Below are positions 1 through 5,371 of a stretch of DNA of 6,625 nt, one piece after another (within the stretch, counting starts at the first letter, position 1; every line of letters begins with the position of its first letter). Made by a program: the position numbers and the translations under genes. This stretch comes from Nitrospiraceae bacterium UBA6905 (GTDB lineage Bacteria > Nitrospirota > Thermodesulfovibrionia > Thermodesulfovibrionales > UBA6898): contig DKBH01000105.1 of assembly GCA_002451165.1 (NCBI GenBank), positions 1 through 6,625 on the forward strand. Direction: 5' to 3'. The notes beneath the pieces are model-generated. The model was not told where the DNA came from and searched no databases. It was given only the letters and a program-made list of their open reading frames with translations.

Positions 1-795
1 GTGCCACATGGTGTCATAGATGATCGCTACCCTGAGCGAGGCGCGGCCGTCAGCCATGGCGATATAGTCCTGGATCACTTTCCCGGGTGCACCGCGCCAG
101 ATGACGCCATGGTCAGGCGCTATCATGTCGATGTCAAGACCGAGCTTCTGCACCTCTGCCACCTTGTTCTTGATGAGCTGGCCGAAGGGCATGAGAATGT
201 TCGCATAATAATCCACGACTGCCTCATCGAGTTCAGAATGGGATGCGCACTCGACAAACTCATCGTCGAAGCGGGCCGCCGTCGCCAGATGCTGGCCAAA
301 GGCATCTTGAGAAATAAGAAGTTTTGCCTCTTTCACGTAGCTCATCATCGAATCAGGCCAGTGCAGCATGGGGGTTTCGAGGAACTGGATCGTGTACCTG
401 CCGATGTTCAGCGAATGACCTGTCTTAACGATGACAAATTTCCATTTCGAGGTGTCGAAGTGGCGGTCAAGGCCTTTTTTCCCTTTGTCGGTAATATAGA
501 TCGTGGCCCCGGGAGCCAGGTCCATGATCTTGTCGATACTGCTCACATGGTCCGGCTCGATGTGATTGATCACAATGTTTTTGATATCTGAAGGGTCAAT
601 AAGGCTTTTGATGTTATCGATGGTCACTTCAGAAAAATCATGCTTGACCGTGTCCACAAGGGTGATGTCCCTGTCAAGGATGAGGTAGTTGTTATAGGTG
701 GTACCGTTCGGGGTTATATACCCGTGGAAATCGCGGACACCCCAGTCGATTGCTCCGACCCAGTAGATATGAGGCTTTATTTCAACAGCTTTCAT
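1..795 (-). CDS. A-type flavodiiron protein (FprA-like), C-terminus cut by window edge
   Basis: Flavodiiron proteins are cytoplasmic enzymes that reduce O2 to water and/or NO to N2O, with a diiron site in a metallo-beta-lactamase-like domain and FMN in a following flavodoxin domain. The 265 residues visible (ATG at 795) cover the whole diiron domain. The metal-ligand pattern is complete: H78-x-E80-x-D82 with H83 in NHIEPDHVSS, H145 in LHWPDSM, D164 in SQDAFG and H229 in APDHG. The early HGYITPNGTTYNNYLI stretch is typical of the family. The sequence runs off the window at IIYDTMWH, the start of the flavodoxin domain; the family is usually about 400 aa, so roughly one third is missing. A GGAGGA ribosome site lies just upstream, and the start is 18 nt after the stop of the ferritin-like gene, so the two are almost certainly cotranscribed. 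Whether it prefers O2 or NO cannot be read from this part. Confidence 0.95.
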   Translation of the reverse strand, partial: MKAVEIKPHIYWVGAIDWGVRDFHGYITPNGTTYNNYLILDRDITLVDTVKHDFSEVTIDNIKSLIDPSDIKNIVINHIEPDHVSSIDKIMDLAPGATIYITDKGKKGLDRHFDTSKWKFVIVKTGHSLNIGRYTIQFLETPMLHWPDSMMSYVKEAKLLISQDAFGQHLATAARFDDEFVECASHSELDEAVVDYYANILMPFGQLIKNKVAEVQKLGLDIDMIAPDHGVIWRGAPGKVIQDYIAMADGRASLRVAIIYDTMWH

Positions 796-813
796 GTGAT
801 TCCTCCTCGATTA

Positions 814-1305
814 TTAGCCTTCGATTATTCCCCGCTCCTCATACATATACCATTGACCGGTATGGTCGAGGAAGGCGTACGTTTCGTTCAATATCGCATA
901 GTGGTCATTCTCTTCAAGGACAAGCCTTTCGAAGAGTTCCTTCTCCTGTTCTGACGGTGCATGCGCCGCCGCTTTTTCGTAAAAGTGGAAACCCTCTTTC
1001 TCCATCTGCAACGCTATCCTGAGCGCTTCCATTTCGCTCTGGACAGCAGCGGCACGTTTCATCATCTGATCTTTCAGATCACTGAAGACGGTCCTAATAG
1101 TTTCCTTCGGCCTGGCGAACTCCTCTGAGATCTTCATGCCTTTGAAGAGACACTGAAGCATAACGAGATGCCGTTTCTCGTCTTTCACAAAGCCTCTGAA
1201 CATCTCCCTGCCGAACGGGTGGTTTGTCTTATTCGCAGCCTCCTCATAAAAGGATATGGCGTCTGTCTCCATCTTGATGGCTGTCTGCACCGCATCCGAG
1301 ATCAT
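814..1305 (-). CDS. Ferritin-like diiron protein (rubrerythrin-type four-helix domain, no rubredoxin domain)
   Basis: A 163-residue, soluble, all-helical protein with the two half-sites of a rubrerythrin/ferritin-like diiron centre. The first half has E13 (KMETDAISFYEEAA) and E43-x-x-H46 (KDEKRH). The second has E102 (QMEKEGFHFYEKAA) and E132-x-x-H135 (LEENDH). The two halves are internally similar (E...FYE.AA then E..H), as expected for this fold. No CxxC rubredoxin module is present, so it needs an external electron donor if it is a peroxidase. Members of this family reduce peroxide or handle iron; the actual substrate here is not readable. ATG at 1305 follows a GGGGGT ribosome site at close spacing. 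It is the first gene of an operon with the flavodiiron protein, which supports a role in oxygen or peroxide defence. It is read divergently from the cytochrome pair. Confidence 0.88.
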   Translation of the reverse strand: MISDAVQTAIKMETDAISFYEEAANKTNHPFGREMFRGFVKDEKRHLVMLQCLFKGMKISEEFARPKETIRTVFSDLKDQMMKRAAAVQSEMEALRIALQMEKEGFHFYEKAAAHAPSEQEKELFERLVLEENDHYAILNETYAFLDHTGQWYMYEERGIIEG

Positions 1306-1458
1306 ACTACCCCCGTGATAAGAGTTTAGAAATTTTGAATATTATATCAAATTAAGACCTTATCTATAAACACCCACTATTTTGGAAAAAAAGTAATTGC
1401 AGCTGGTCGCCCTCTATAGTAGAATGCAGATACATCAATTAAATAGGGAGGTGAGATC
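1306..1458. promoter_or_regulatory. Divergent intergenic region between diiron operon and cytochrome genes
   Basis: This 153-bp AT-rich spacer must hold control sites for both directions. The minus-strand promoter is clear. For the plus strand only a TATAGT (1415-1420) is visible, with no good -35 at 16-18 bp, so that promoter may depend on an activator. A strong ribosome site AGGGAGGTGA (1444-1453) lies 5 nt before the cytochrome ATG at 1459. Confidence 0.5.
1341..1370 (-). promoter_or_regulatory. Candidate sigma-70 promoter of the ferritin-like/flavodiiron operon
   Basis: Read on the minus strand there is a perfect TATAAT (1341-1346) preceded, at 18 bp, by TTTATA (1365-1370, four of six matches to TTGACA). 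The surroundings are strongly AT-rich, and the predicted transcript start would lie about 30 nt before the ATG at 1305. No operator palindrome is obvious. Confidence 0.55.
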
Positions 1459-1824
1459 ATGAAAATTGCTCGGATCGTTCTGATTTCTTTTGTCGCTGTT
1501 TGCCTTCTCGTAGTCGTTGCCTTTGCTGCTGGTGATGCTGCAAAAGGCAAGACCCTTTTCAATGACCCGAAATTTGCAGGTGGATCGAAGGCATGCAGCG
1601 CCTGTCATCCCAACGGCAAGGGTCTCGAAAAGGCTGGCGAGAAGATGGAGTTCCGCATTATGGGCGGCACGCAGAAGAGCCTTGAGGAAGCTGTGAACGC
1701 CTGTATTGTCAATGCGAACAAAGGCAAGGCTATCGACGCGAAATCTGCGCAGATGCAGGACATGGTTGCCTATATCAAGTCCCTGAAGGGGGCTGCAGGA
1801 AAAAAACCTGCCTCTGGCTACTAA
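1459..1824 (+). CDS. Exported monohaem class I-type cytochrome c
   Basis: A 121-residue periplasmic electron carrier. Residues 1-23 form a signal peptide (basic MKIAR, then a hydrophobic core, cleavage likely near VAFA/AGDA). The single haem-attachment motif is C46-S-A-C49-H50 (KACSACHPNGKG). M99 in AQMQDMVAYIKSL is the probable distal iron ligand, and the final YIKSLKG helix is typical of class I folds. The tail is short and basic with glycines (GAAGKKPASGY). C82 (VNACIVNANKG) is an extra cysteine, unpaired once the haem cysteines are bound. The ATG is set by a strong upstream AGGGAGGTGA. The next gene, 89 nt downstream, encodes a membrane-bound cytochrome c, so the two probably exchange electrons. 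The specific donor and acceptor are unknown. Confidence 0.92.
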   Translation: MKIARIVLISFVAVCLLVVVAFAAGDAAKGKTLFNDPKFAGGSKACSACHPNGKGLEKAGEKMEFRIMGGTQKSLEEAVNACIVNANKGKAIDAKSAQMQDMVAYIKSLKGAAGKKPASGY

Positions 1825-1847
1825 CCACGAGATAGGGGCGATAGTGT

Positions 1848-1886
1848 AGCGGCAAAGGACGAGCTCTTTTCAGCTCTCCTGCCGCT
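1848..1886 (+). other. Intergenic RNA hairpin between the two cytochrome genes
   Basis: The arms are AGCGGCAAAGGACGAGCT (1848-1865) and AGCTCTCCTGCCGCT (1872-1886) around the loop CTTTTC. They pair over about 15 bp, with small bulges in the left arm only. No T-run follows, so it is not a standard intrinsic terminator. Plausible roles are processing, mRNA stability or partial attenuation, giving unequal expression of the two cytochromes. Confidence 0.55.
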
Positions 1887-1913
1887 GCCTCCCCGTTCTC
1901 TCCATGGAGTTCG

Positions 1914-2666
1914 ATGCACATTTTTTTCATAAAATCGCTTCTCGCCCTCGTTCTTCTGCTCCTGTCCCTGGTCAGTATCTTTACCATGCTCGAAATGTTC
2001 GGCAGGGCGGAGCGAAAATTCTCGCAGGAAAAGCTCCGGAAGGTCCACCGTGTGAGCGGCCTGATATTTTTTCTCCTTTCCGCCGTCATAGCGTATATAT
2101 GTATTGATTTCTTGGCTAAGACCAAGGCCGAGCCTTCCCCGCGGGCCGCATTGCATGCTGCCTTCTCCGTGGCGGTATTATTCCTTCTCTTCCTGAAGAT
2201 CCTCTTCAACAGAGTGTATCGTCAGTTCTACGTCCGTCTGCAGACCATGGGACTTATCCTGGCTTACCTCAGCATAGCCATGATCGGCTCATCAGCGGGG
2301 TACTTCCTCGTCGTTTCAAAGTTTGGAAAAGAGATACCTGGTCCGAAGACTGCTGAGCAAAAGAAGGATACCGCCCAGGAGGGCGCGCTCATGACGGCGA
2401 AGACCGATCCCCTGAGCATAGCCCGCGGCAAAGAGCTCTATGAAGAGAAATGTACGTTCTGCCATGATCCCTTCAGCAATACGACGCTTACCGGCCCTGG
2501 GCATAAGGGCATCTTGAAAAATCCTCTTCTTCCTGTAAGCAAAAAAAAGGCCACTCCTGAGAATATTGCGCATCAACTTCGGAGCCCTTTTAAGGATATG
2601 CCTTCGTTCGCCTATCTCTCTGATGAAGAAGTCCAGAGCATCATTGCATATCTCAATACCCTCTGA
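1914..2666 (+). CDS. Membrane-anchored cytochrome c: four-helix membrane domain fused to a C-terminal haem c domain
   Basis: A 250-residue protein in two parts. Residues 1-135 contain four predicted membrane helices (about 4-24, 48-67, 80-98 and 111-134), separated by short basic loops (RKVHRVSG, NRVYRQFYVR). After a polar linker (136-165) comes a cytochrome c domain with C180-T-F-C183-H184 and a likely axial M229 in FKDMPSF, ending in the usual ..EVQSIIAYLNTL helix. H45 and H81 lie at the ends of helices 2 and 3 and could hold a b-type haem, but that is speculative. The family of the membrane part is not recognised. The ATG at 1914 follows GGAG (1906-1909) at tight spacing, and no in-frame start lies between it and the upstream stop at 1842. 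Its place behind the soluble cytochrome suggests a role as quinol- or membrane-side partner. Confidence 0.85.
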   Translation: MHIFFIKSLLALVLLLLSLVSIFTMLEMFGRAERKFSQEKLRKVHRVSGLIFFLLSAVIAYICIDFLAKTKAEPSPRAALHAAFSVAVLFLLFLKILFNRVYRQFYVRLQTMGLILAYLSIAMIGSSAGYFLVVSKFGKEIPGPKTAEQKKDTAQEGALMTAKTDPLSIARGKELYEEKCTFCHDPFSNTTLTGPGHKGILKNPLLPVSKKKATPENIAHQLRSPFKDMPSFAYLSDEEVQSIIAYLNTL

Positions 2667-2855
2667 GGATAATATAACGCTCAATCGGGTTATGCTGCGA
2701 TAAAAGAAGGAATTAGCCGCAATTTAGTTATAACTCGTAATAATGGTTGCTAAATAGCAGCTTTATTCCGGAAGGAGCAGATATAACCCTTGAAATATTT
2801 ACTTGATGGGCGCATGAATAAAGCATAGACTACATTTTTCATAAGGAGGTTTGTC
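2667..2855. other. AT-rich spacer before the small heat-shock gene
   Basis: This 189-bp non-coding stretch contains a 10-bp palindrome AGTTATAACT (2726-2735), which could be a protein-binding site, and the Hsp20 promoter candidates. No convincing terminator follows the cytochrome stop; TGCTAAATAGCA (2748-2759) is only a four-pair stem. Confidence 0.4.
2789..2831 (+). promoter_or_regulatory. Candidate heat-shock and/or sigma-70 promoter of hsp20
   Basis: CTTGAAA (2789-2795) matches the -35 of sigma-32 promoters; CGCATGAAT, 15 bp on, is a weak match to the CCCCATnT -10. Overlapping it, TTGATG (2803-2808) and TAGACT (2826-2831), 17 bp apart, would serve sigma-70. Either would give a short leader to the AAGGAGG ribosome site (2843-2849). 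Confidence 0.4.
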
Positions 2856-3344
2856 ATGGCAAAGAAGGAGTCGAAAGAGATTGTCAAAGCAGAGCCTGCG
2901 CGGGAACTCTCTCCCTTTGAGGAGATGGAGAAGCGGTTCGAGGAATTCTTCCGGAGACCATTTTCAATGTTCGGTCCGTCCTGGCTGCCAAGAGTGAAGT
3001 TCCCGGAGATGGGTGTTGTAACGCCTGACGTTGATATCTTCGAAGAAGGAAATGATGTGGTTGTCAAGGCCGAGATGCCCGGGATGAAGAAGGAGAACAT
3101 CGAGGTTAACCTGACCGATGACATGATCACCGTTTCCGGCGAGAAGAAGAAAGAGGAGAAGGTCGAAAAGAAGGACTACTACCGGGTAGAGCGCTCCTAT
3201 GGCTCGTTCACCCGCTCGTTCAGGCTGCCAAAGGACGTACAGTCAGACAAAGCAAAGGCAATGTTTAAGGACGGTGTGCTCGAGATCCGTATGCCGAAGA
3301 CAGCTGAAGCGATCAGCAAGGAAAAGAAGATACCGATAGAGTAA
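2856..3344 (+). CDS. Small heat-shock protein, Hsp20/alpha-crystallin family
   Basis: An ATP-independent cytoplasmic holdase that binds unfolding proteins and forms oligomers. The 162 residues divide into a charged N-terminal arm (1-54, with FEEMEKRFEEFFRRPF), an alpha-crystallin domain (about 55-149) and a short C-terminal tail. Family hallmarks are PDVDIFEE opening the domain, the VVVKAEMPGMKKENIEV strand pair, the lysine/glutamate-rich dimer loop before YYRVERSYGSFTRSF, and the closing A-x-x-x-D-G-V-L motif (A135-L142, AMFKDGVL). The tail carries the I-x-I oligomerisation motif (I159-P160-I161) two residues from the end. ATG at 2856 follows AAGGAGG at good spacing. A terminator follows, so this is a single-gene unit. 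The length is normal for the class A bacterial type. Confidence 0.96.
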   Translation: MAKKESKEIVKAEPARELSPFEEMEKRFEEFFRRPFSMFGPSWLPRVKFPEMGVVTPDVDIFEEGNDVVVKAEMPGMKKENIEVNLTDDMITVSGEKKKEEKVEKKDYYRVERSYGSFTRSFRLPKDVQSDKAKAMFKDGVLEIRMPKTAEAISKEKKIPIE

Positions 3345-3364
3345 GCTGAAACAGTCACAAGATT

Positions 3365-3395
3365 AAGGGGCTTCTGAAAGAGCCCCTTGTTGTTG
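3365..3395 (+). terminator. Intrinsic terminator of hsp20
   Basis: AAGGGGCT (3365-3372) pairs perfectly with AGCCCCTT (3381-3388) around an 8-nt loop, followed by TTGTTGTTG-like sequence, a broken U-tract. It lies 20 bp after the hsp20 stop and in the right orientation. Confidence 0.75.
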
Positions 3396-3496
3396 CCGCA
3401 GCAGACGACGGTGGAAGAGGATGCATGCGAGCTCCGAAGGAGGGGCATCAGAGATCTTTATGTTTTAGCATTGCAGAACTATAATGCTGCCGATGC
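3396..3496. other. Short convergent spacer without a gene
   Basis: About 100 bp between the hsp20 terminator and the end of the minus-strand small membrane protein gene. It contains an imperfect inverted repeat, AGCATT (3467-3472) and AATGCT (3483-3488). On the minus strand this is followed by AAAA rather than T, so it is not a clear terminator. Nothing else is seen. Confidence 0.4.
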
Positions 3497-3706
3497 TTAT
3501 TTTAAGGTCGTAATCCACTTCATGAGGAGCAGCACCCATGGCACTCCATGCAGGAAGAGGTCGAACCAATCTATAGGCCTCCTGAGAGAACCTTTCGAGA
3601 GCATGACCAGCTTCTCCCAAAGATGCGGCGGGTTATAGGGCGCAAGGCCGAGCGTCAGGCAGAGAATAATAAATACTGCCCAGGGTTGGCCGGCAATAAA
3701 CTGCAT
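3497..3706 (-). CDS. Small two-helix inner-membrane protein of unknown function
   Basis: A 69-residue hydrophobic protein (73 residues if the upstream ATG at 3718 is used). There are two predicted membrane segments, roughly AVFIILCLTLGLAPY and GVPWVLLLMKW. They are joined by a loop with PPHLWEKLVMLSKGSLRRPIDWFDLFLHG, which mixes charged and aromatic residues and includes the RPIDWFDLFLHG block. This pattern (LGLAPxxPxPHxxEKLxML...RPIDxFDLxxHG) resembles small membrane proteins I recall from Proteobacteria and Nitrospirota, some loosely annotated as RND-transporter-related; no function is established. I prefer Met5 (3706) because GAGG lies 6 nt before it. The first ATG (3718) has no ribosome site and falls where a transcript from the adjacent TATAAT would begin. 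Confidence 0.65.
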   Translation of the reverse strand: MQFIAGQPWAVFIILCLTLGLAPYNPPHLWEKLVMLSKGSLRRPIDWFDLFLHGVPWVLLLMKWITTLK

Positions 3707-3723
3707 GATCTGCCTCATGAAGT

Positions 3724-3729
3724 ATTATA
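3724..3729 (-). promoter_or_regulatory. TATAAT -10 box abutting the small membrane protein gene
   Basis: A perfect TATAAT on the minus strand lies 5 bp from the ATG at 3718. No good -35 is seen at 16-18 bp. Initiation would fall at or near 3717-3718, giving either a leaderless message from the first ATG or an about 12-nt leader with GAGG for the ATG at 3706. Confidence 0.4.
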
Positions 3730-3858
3730 CCCCGTTCTCTTTGCCGTGAAGCTCTGCCAACCCCGGACTCCTATGCCGTGATCAGGTGATACAAGCAAAA
3801 CCTCAGTGATATGAGCTGACCTATAGCAGGCACCCGTAGGATTAGCTGAGAGGTAATA

Positions 3859-4281
3859 TTACTTGATATAATACCCCGAGACGCGCCATTTTCCGTCTTT
3901 GTCCATCATCGGAGTGACCGTCTCGACGGCAGATTTCTTCCTTTCGAATGAGGATGCAAACTCGATGACGACGTATTGACCGTCGGGAGCGCCTGGTAGA
4001 GCCGTTTTGTAAGTCTTAGCCGTTACTTTACGAGAAATGAGCTTGCCGAGCGGCTTCCGCACGGCCTGCAGAGACTGTTCCCATTGAACCTGCGTAACGG
4101 CATTCCTGAAGAGTTCAGCGGCTTCTTTCCAGCTTTGGGCATAGCTTTCTTCATCGGTCATGGCGAGCCATTGTTCAGCCGCAGCGACCGCAGCAGCCTC
4201 CTTTCCAGATGTTCCCGCAACAGCTGCGCAGACCGAGAGGTTCAAAACGATAACGACGATACAGGTGATCCACCGAGTCAT
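3859..4281 (-). CDS. Exported DUF4019 family protein
   Basis: A 140-residue protein with a signal peptide (MTRWITCIVVIVLNLSVCAAVAG, cleavage near AVA/GTS), so it probably acts in the periplasm. The mature part matches what I know of DUF4019 proteins: an AAEQWLAMTDEESYAQSWKEAA opening, LFRNAVTQVQWEQSLQAVRKPLG in the middle, a LPGAPDGQYVVIEFASSF strand block, and the conserved end SAVETVTPMMDKDGKWRVSGYYIK. The function of the family is unknown. C18 follows L-S-V, a poor lipobox (-1 Val), so a lipoprotein is unlikely. An in-frame ATG exists at 4305, but the ATG at 4281 has AAGGAG 7 nt upstream and starts directly with a signal peptide, so it is chosen. No obvious promoter is seen; the upstream DNA is taken up by the attC-like palindrome. 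Confidence 0.85.
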   Translation of the reverse strand: MTRWITCIVVIVLNLSVCAAVAGTSGKEAAAVAAAEQWLAMTDEESYAQSWKEAAELFRNAVTQVQWEQSLQAVRKPLGKLISRKVTAKTYKTALPGAPDGQYVVIEFASSFERKKSAVETVTPMMDKDGKWRVSGYYIK

Positions 4282-4328
4282 ACACTTTCTCCTTTCTTCA
4301 AGCATGCGGGGACGGTCTCATCGTTCCC

Positions 4329-4440
4329 GCCGAACGTCGAGCTAATCGGCCACCCGAAATGCCATCCACAAGCAAGCGACGCGAAGCCGCTTGAAAAAGC
4401 CGACTAGTTCCGACAGTCCGGGGCCTTATAAGGGTTAGCT
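4329..4440. repeat. attC-like imperfect palindrome downstream of the cupin gene
   Basis: On the plus strand GTCGAGCTAATCGGC (4336-4350) pairs with GCCGACTAGTTCCGAC (4399-4414), about 13 of 16 positions with one bulge. An inner stem CAAGCG (4373-4378)/CGCTTG (4388-4393) lies between the arms. The outer 7-mers are GCCGAAC (4329-4335) and GTTAGCT (4434-4440), each one mismatch from the integron core consensus (RYYYAAC, GTTRRRY). The latter is 1 nt from the cupin stop codon. A 10-bp palindrome CCTTATAAGG (4424-4433) abuts it. About 112 bp fits the known attC size range, but box spacing is asymmetric, so it is only a candidate. Confidence 0.4.
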
Positions 4441-4441
4441 G

Positions 4442-4948
4442 TTATTCGTTCTTTTGAACAATTTCCTTTGGCCATTTGCCTGTCGGGTTTTCTTCCCCTT
4501 TATAATAATCGACCTTTGAAGAACTCTCGAATACTTCCATAAATGGCAGTATATTTACCTTCCCAGAGTCAGGATATTCGCAAATGTCAATGCTGCAGGT
4601 TGTCCTTAAATCCAGATAAACACAGGGGATATCACTATGGTTGTATAGCTGATGAGCCCCTGAAGAGCCTTCTTCAAAAAAAATAATATCTCCTTGTGAG
4701 ACCTTTTGGAATCCCTCAGGTGACCGCAGAGTTGCCTGGCCTGATAGAAGCATGAATAGTTCTTCGGATGCTCGGTGAAAGTGGTAGGGAAATGAATATT
4801 TGTCCGGGTCTAATGAGACAATATGAAAATCAAGGTATTTTGAATTCACAAGTTGCCCTAGTCGCGGGCTCATGTTCCATTCGAATTCAGGGACACGTGA
4901 CGGCTTTTTTTGAAATTGCAGGTCTTCCTTATGAAATATCTTTGGCAT
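4442..4948 (-). CDS. Single-domain cupin protein
   Basis: A 168-residue cytoplasmic cupin. Motif 1 is visible as YHFHRASEELFMLLSG, with H56, H58 and E62/E63 as metal ligands. Motif 2 is GDIIFFEEGSSGAHQLYNHSD, with H99 as the fourth ligand. Both fit a small metal-binding beta-barrel (cupin_2 type). Such proteins may be isomerases, dioxygenases or sugar/small-molecule binding proteins; nothing here decides which. The ATG at 4948 is chosen because GGAGGAG lies directly upstream; an in-frame TTG at 4960 overlaps that ribosome site. The gene is visibly more AT-rich than its neighbours, with many A/T-ending codons, and it is flanked by attC-like palindromes. Both suggest acquisition as a mobile cassette. 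Confidence 0.85.
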   Translation of the reverse strand: MPKIFHKEDLQFQKKPSRVPEFEWNMSPRLGQLVNSKYLDFHIVSLDPDKYSFPYHFHRASEELFMLLSGQATLRSPEGFQKVSQGDIIFFEEGSSGAHQLYNHSDIPCVYLDLRTTCSIDICEYPDSGKVNILPFMEVFESSSKVDYYKGEENPTGKWPKEIVQKNE

Positions 4949-4976
4949 TATCTCCTCCAAGTGAAATCATGATCAC

Positions 4977-5058
4977 AGCGAACGAACTAAATGAGGCGCT
5001 GGGGCTGCAACGAAGTCATGCAGCCGGACTGCCATGAAGTTCCAGCGCATTGTTGGGC
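4977..5058. repeat. attC-like imperfect palindrome upstream of the cupin gene
   Basis: GCGCTGG (4996-5002) pairs with CCAGCGC (5042-5048). Directly inside the left arm, GGCTGCA (5003-5009) pairs with TGCAGCC (5019-5025), leaving a 16-nt unpaired stretch on one side. The outer 7-mers are AGCGAAC (4977-4983) and GTTGGGC (5052-5058); the second is a perfect GTTRRRY core. Read on the minus strand the element begins GCCCAACAATGCG, a common look for attC sites. At 82 bp it is within the attC size range. The 16-nt asymmetry is larger than in typical attC sites. Confidence 0.45.
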
Positions 5059-5074
5059 GCCAGGGTCATGCCGT

Positions 5075-5224
5075 ATGCTTTGGATTGTTTATTATTATCT
5101 GATTGTATCTTGGTATTCATTTATCATTCCACCTATTGCCGTACTAGTGATTGGTCATTACTCCGTGAGAAAATGGAGAAATGATAGTTCAACACCGATA
5201 TGTTCCGACCGGCGACCATGCTAA
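5075..5224 (+). CDS. Possible 49-aa single-span membrane protein (hypothetical)
   Basis: The ORF starts at ATG 5075, with CAGGG 9 nt upstream as a weak ribosome site. It encodes a strongly hydrophobic N-terminal half (MLWIVYYYLIVSWYSF, then IIPPIAVLVIGHY) followed by a basic, polar tail (SVRKWRNDSS ... SDRRPC). It begins 16 nt after the attC-like GTTGGGC core, and its stop is embedded in TGCTAAC, which resembles the opposite core half. Both would suit a cassette-borne gene. No family is recognised, and an ORF this short could be chance. Confidence 0.3.
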   Translation: MLWIVYYYLIVSWYSFIIPPIAVLVIGHYSVRKWRNDSSTPICSDRRPC

Positions 5225-5371
5225 CCAGCAAGCGGTCAGACCAATGCTGAAAATTAAGCCGCGCTTATTGCGAGTCTGGTTGAGCACTTTGATACTCATT
5301 AAGGCCCCCTTGAATCACACCCGAAACAGGTATGATTCAGGAACCGAAATCTTTTCCCAAGGAGGCCTCAA
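5225..5371. other. Non-coding region upstream of the transposase
   Basis: No gene is seen. It contains a hairpin TGAATCA (5311-5317)/TGATTCA (5333-5339), which extends to about 9 bp with a wobble pair, and a longer-range AACCAG (5223-5228)/CTGGTT (5276-5281) pairing. The left end of the IS is probably within it. A possible left inverted repeat is ACCCGAAACA (5319-5328). Confidence 0.45.

Noticed and set aside
1..591. Long plus-strand open frame of 196 codons
   Set aside because: It lies wholly antisense to the flavodiiron gene, whose metal ligands and family motifs are intact; the plus-strand product has no recognisable features.
1384..1400. Sigma-54 promoter before the cytochrome gene
   Set aside because: The GG and GC elements are 13 bp apart instead of 10 and the flanking bases do not fit.
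1795..1811. GCAGG/CCTGC hairpin with an A7 loop as a terminator of the first cytochrome
   Set aside because: It lies inside the coding sequence, has only five pairs and is not followed by a T-run.
1904..2107. Plus-strand 67-codon frame starting 10 nt before the membrane cytochrome
   Set aside because: It overlaps the real gene in another frame, lacks a good ribosome site and has no membrane or domain pattern.
1775..2684. Minus-strand open frames opposite the cytochrome genes
   Set aside because: They are antisense to two clear cytochrome c genes, rich in Arg and Ser as expected of shadow frames, and have no ribosome sites.
2831..2855. RNA thermometer (four-U or ROSE type) before hsp20
   Set aside because: A TTTTT run precedes AAGGAGG, but the gap is too short for a hairpin, and no upstream segment pairs convincingly with the ribosome site.
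3387..3781. Plus-strand open frames over the small membrane protein region
   Set aside because: The minus-strand product has coherent membrane segments and a family-like motif; the plus-strand products look random.
4084..4407. Plus-strand open frames opposite DUF4019
   Set aside because: They are antisense to a gene with a signal peptide and intact family motifs.
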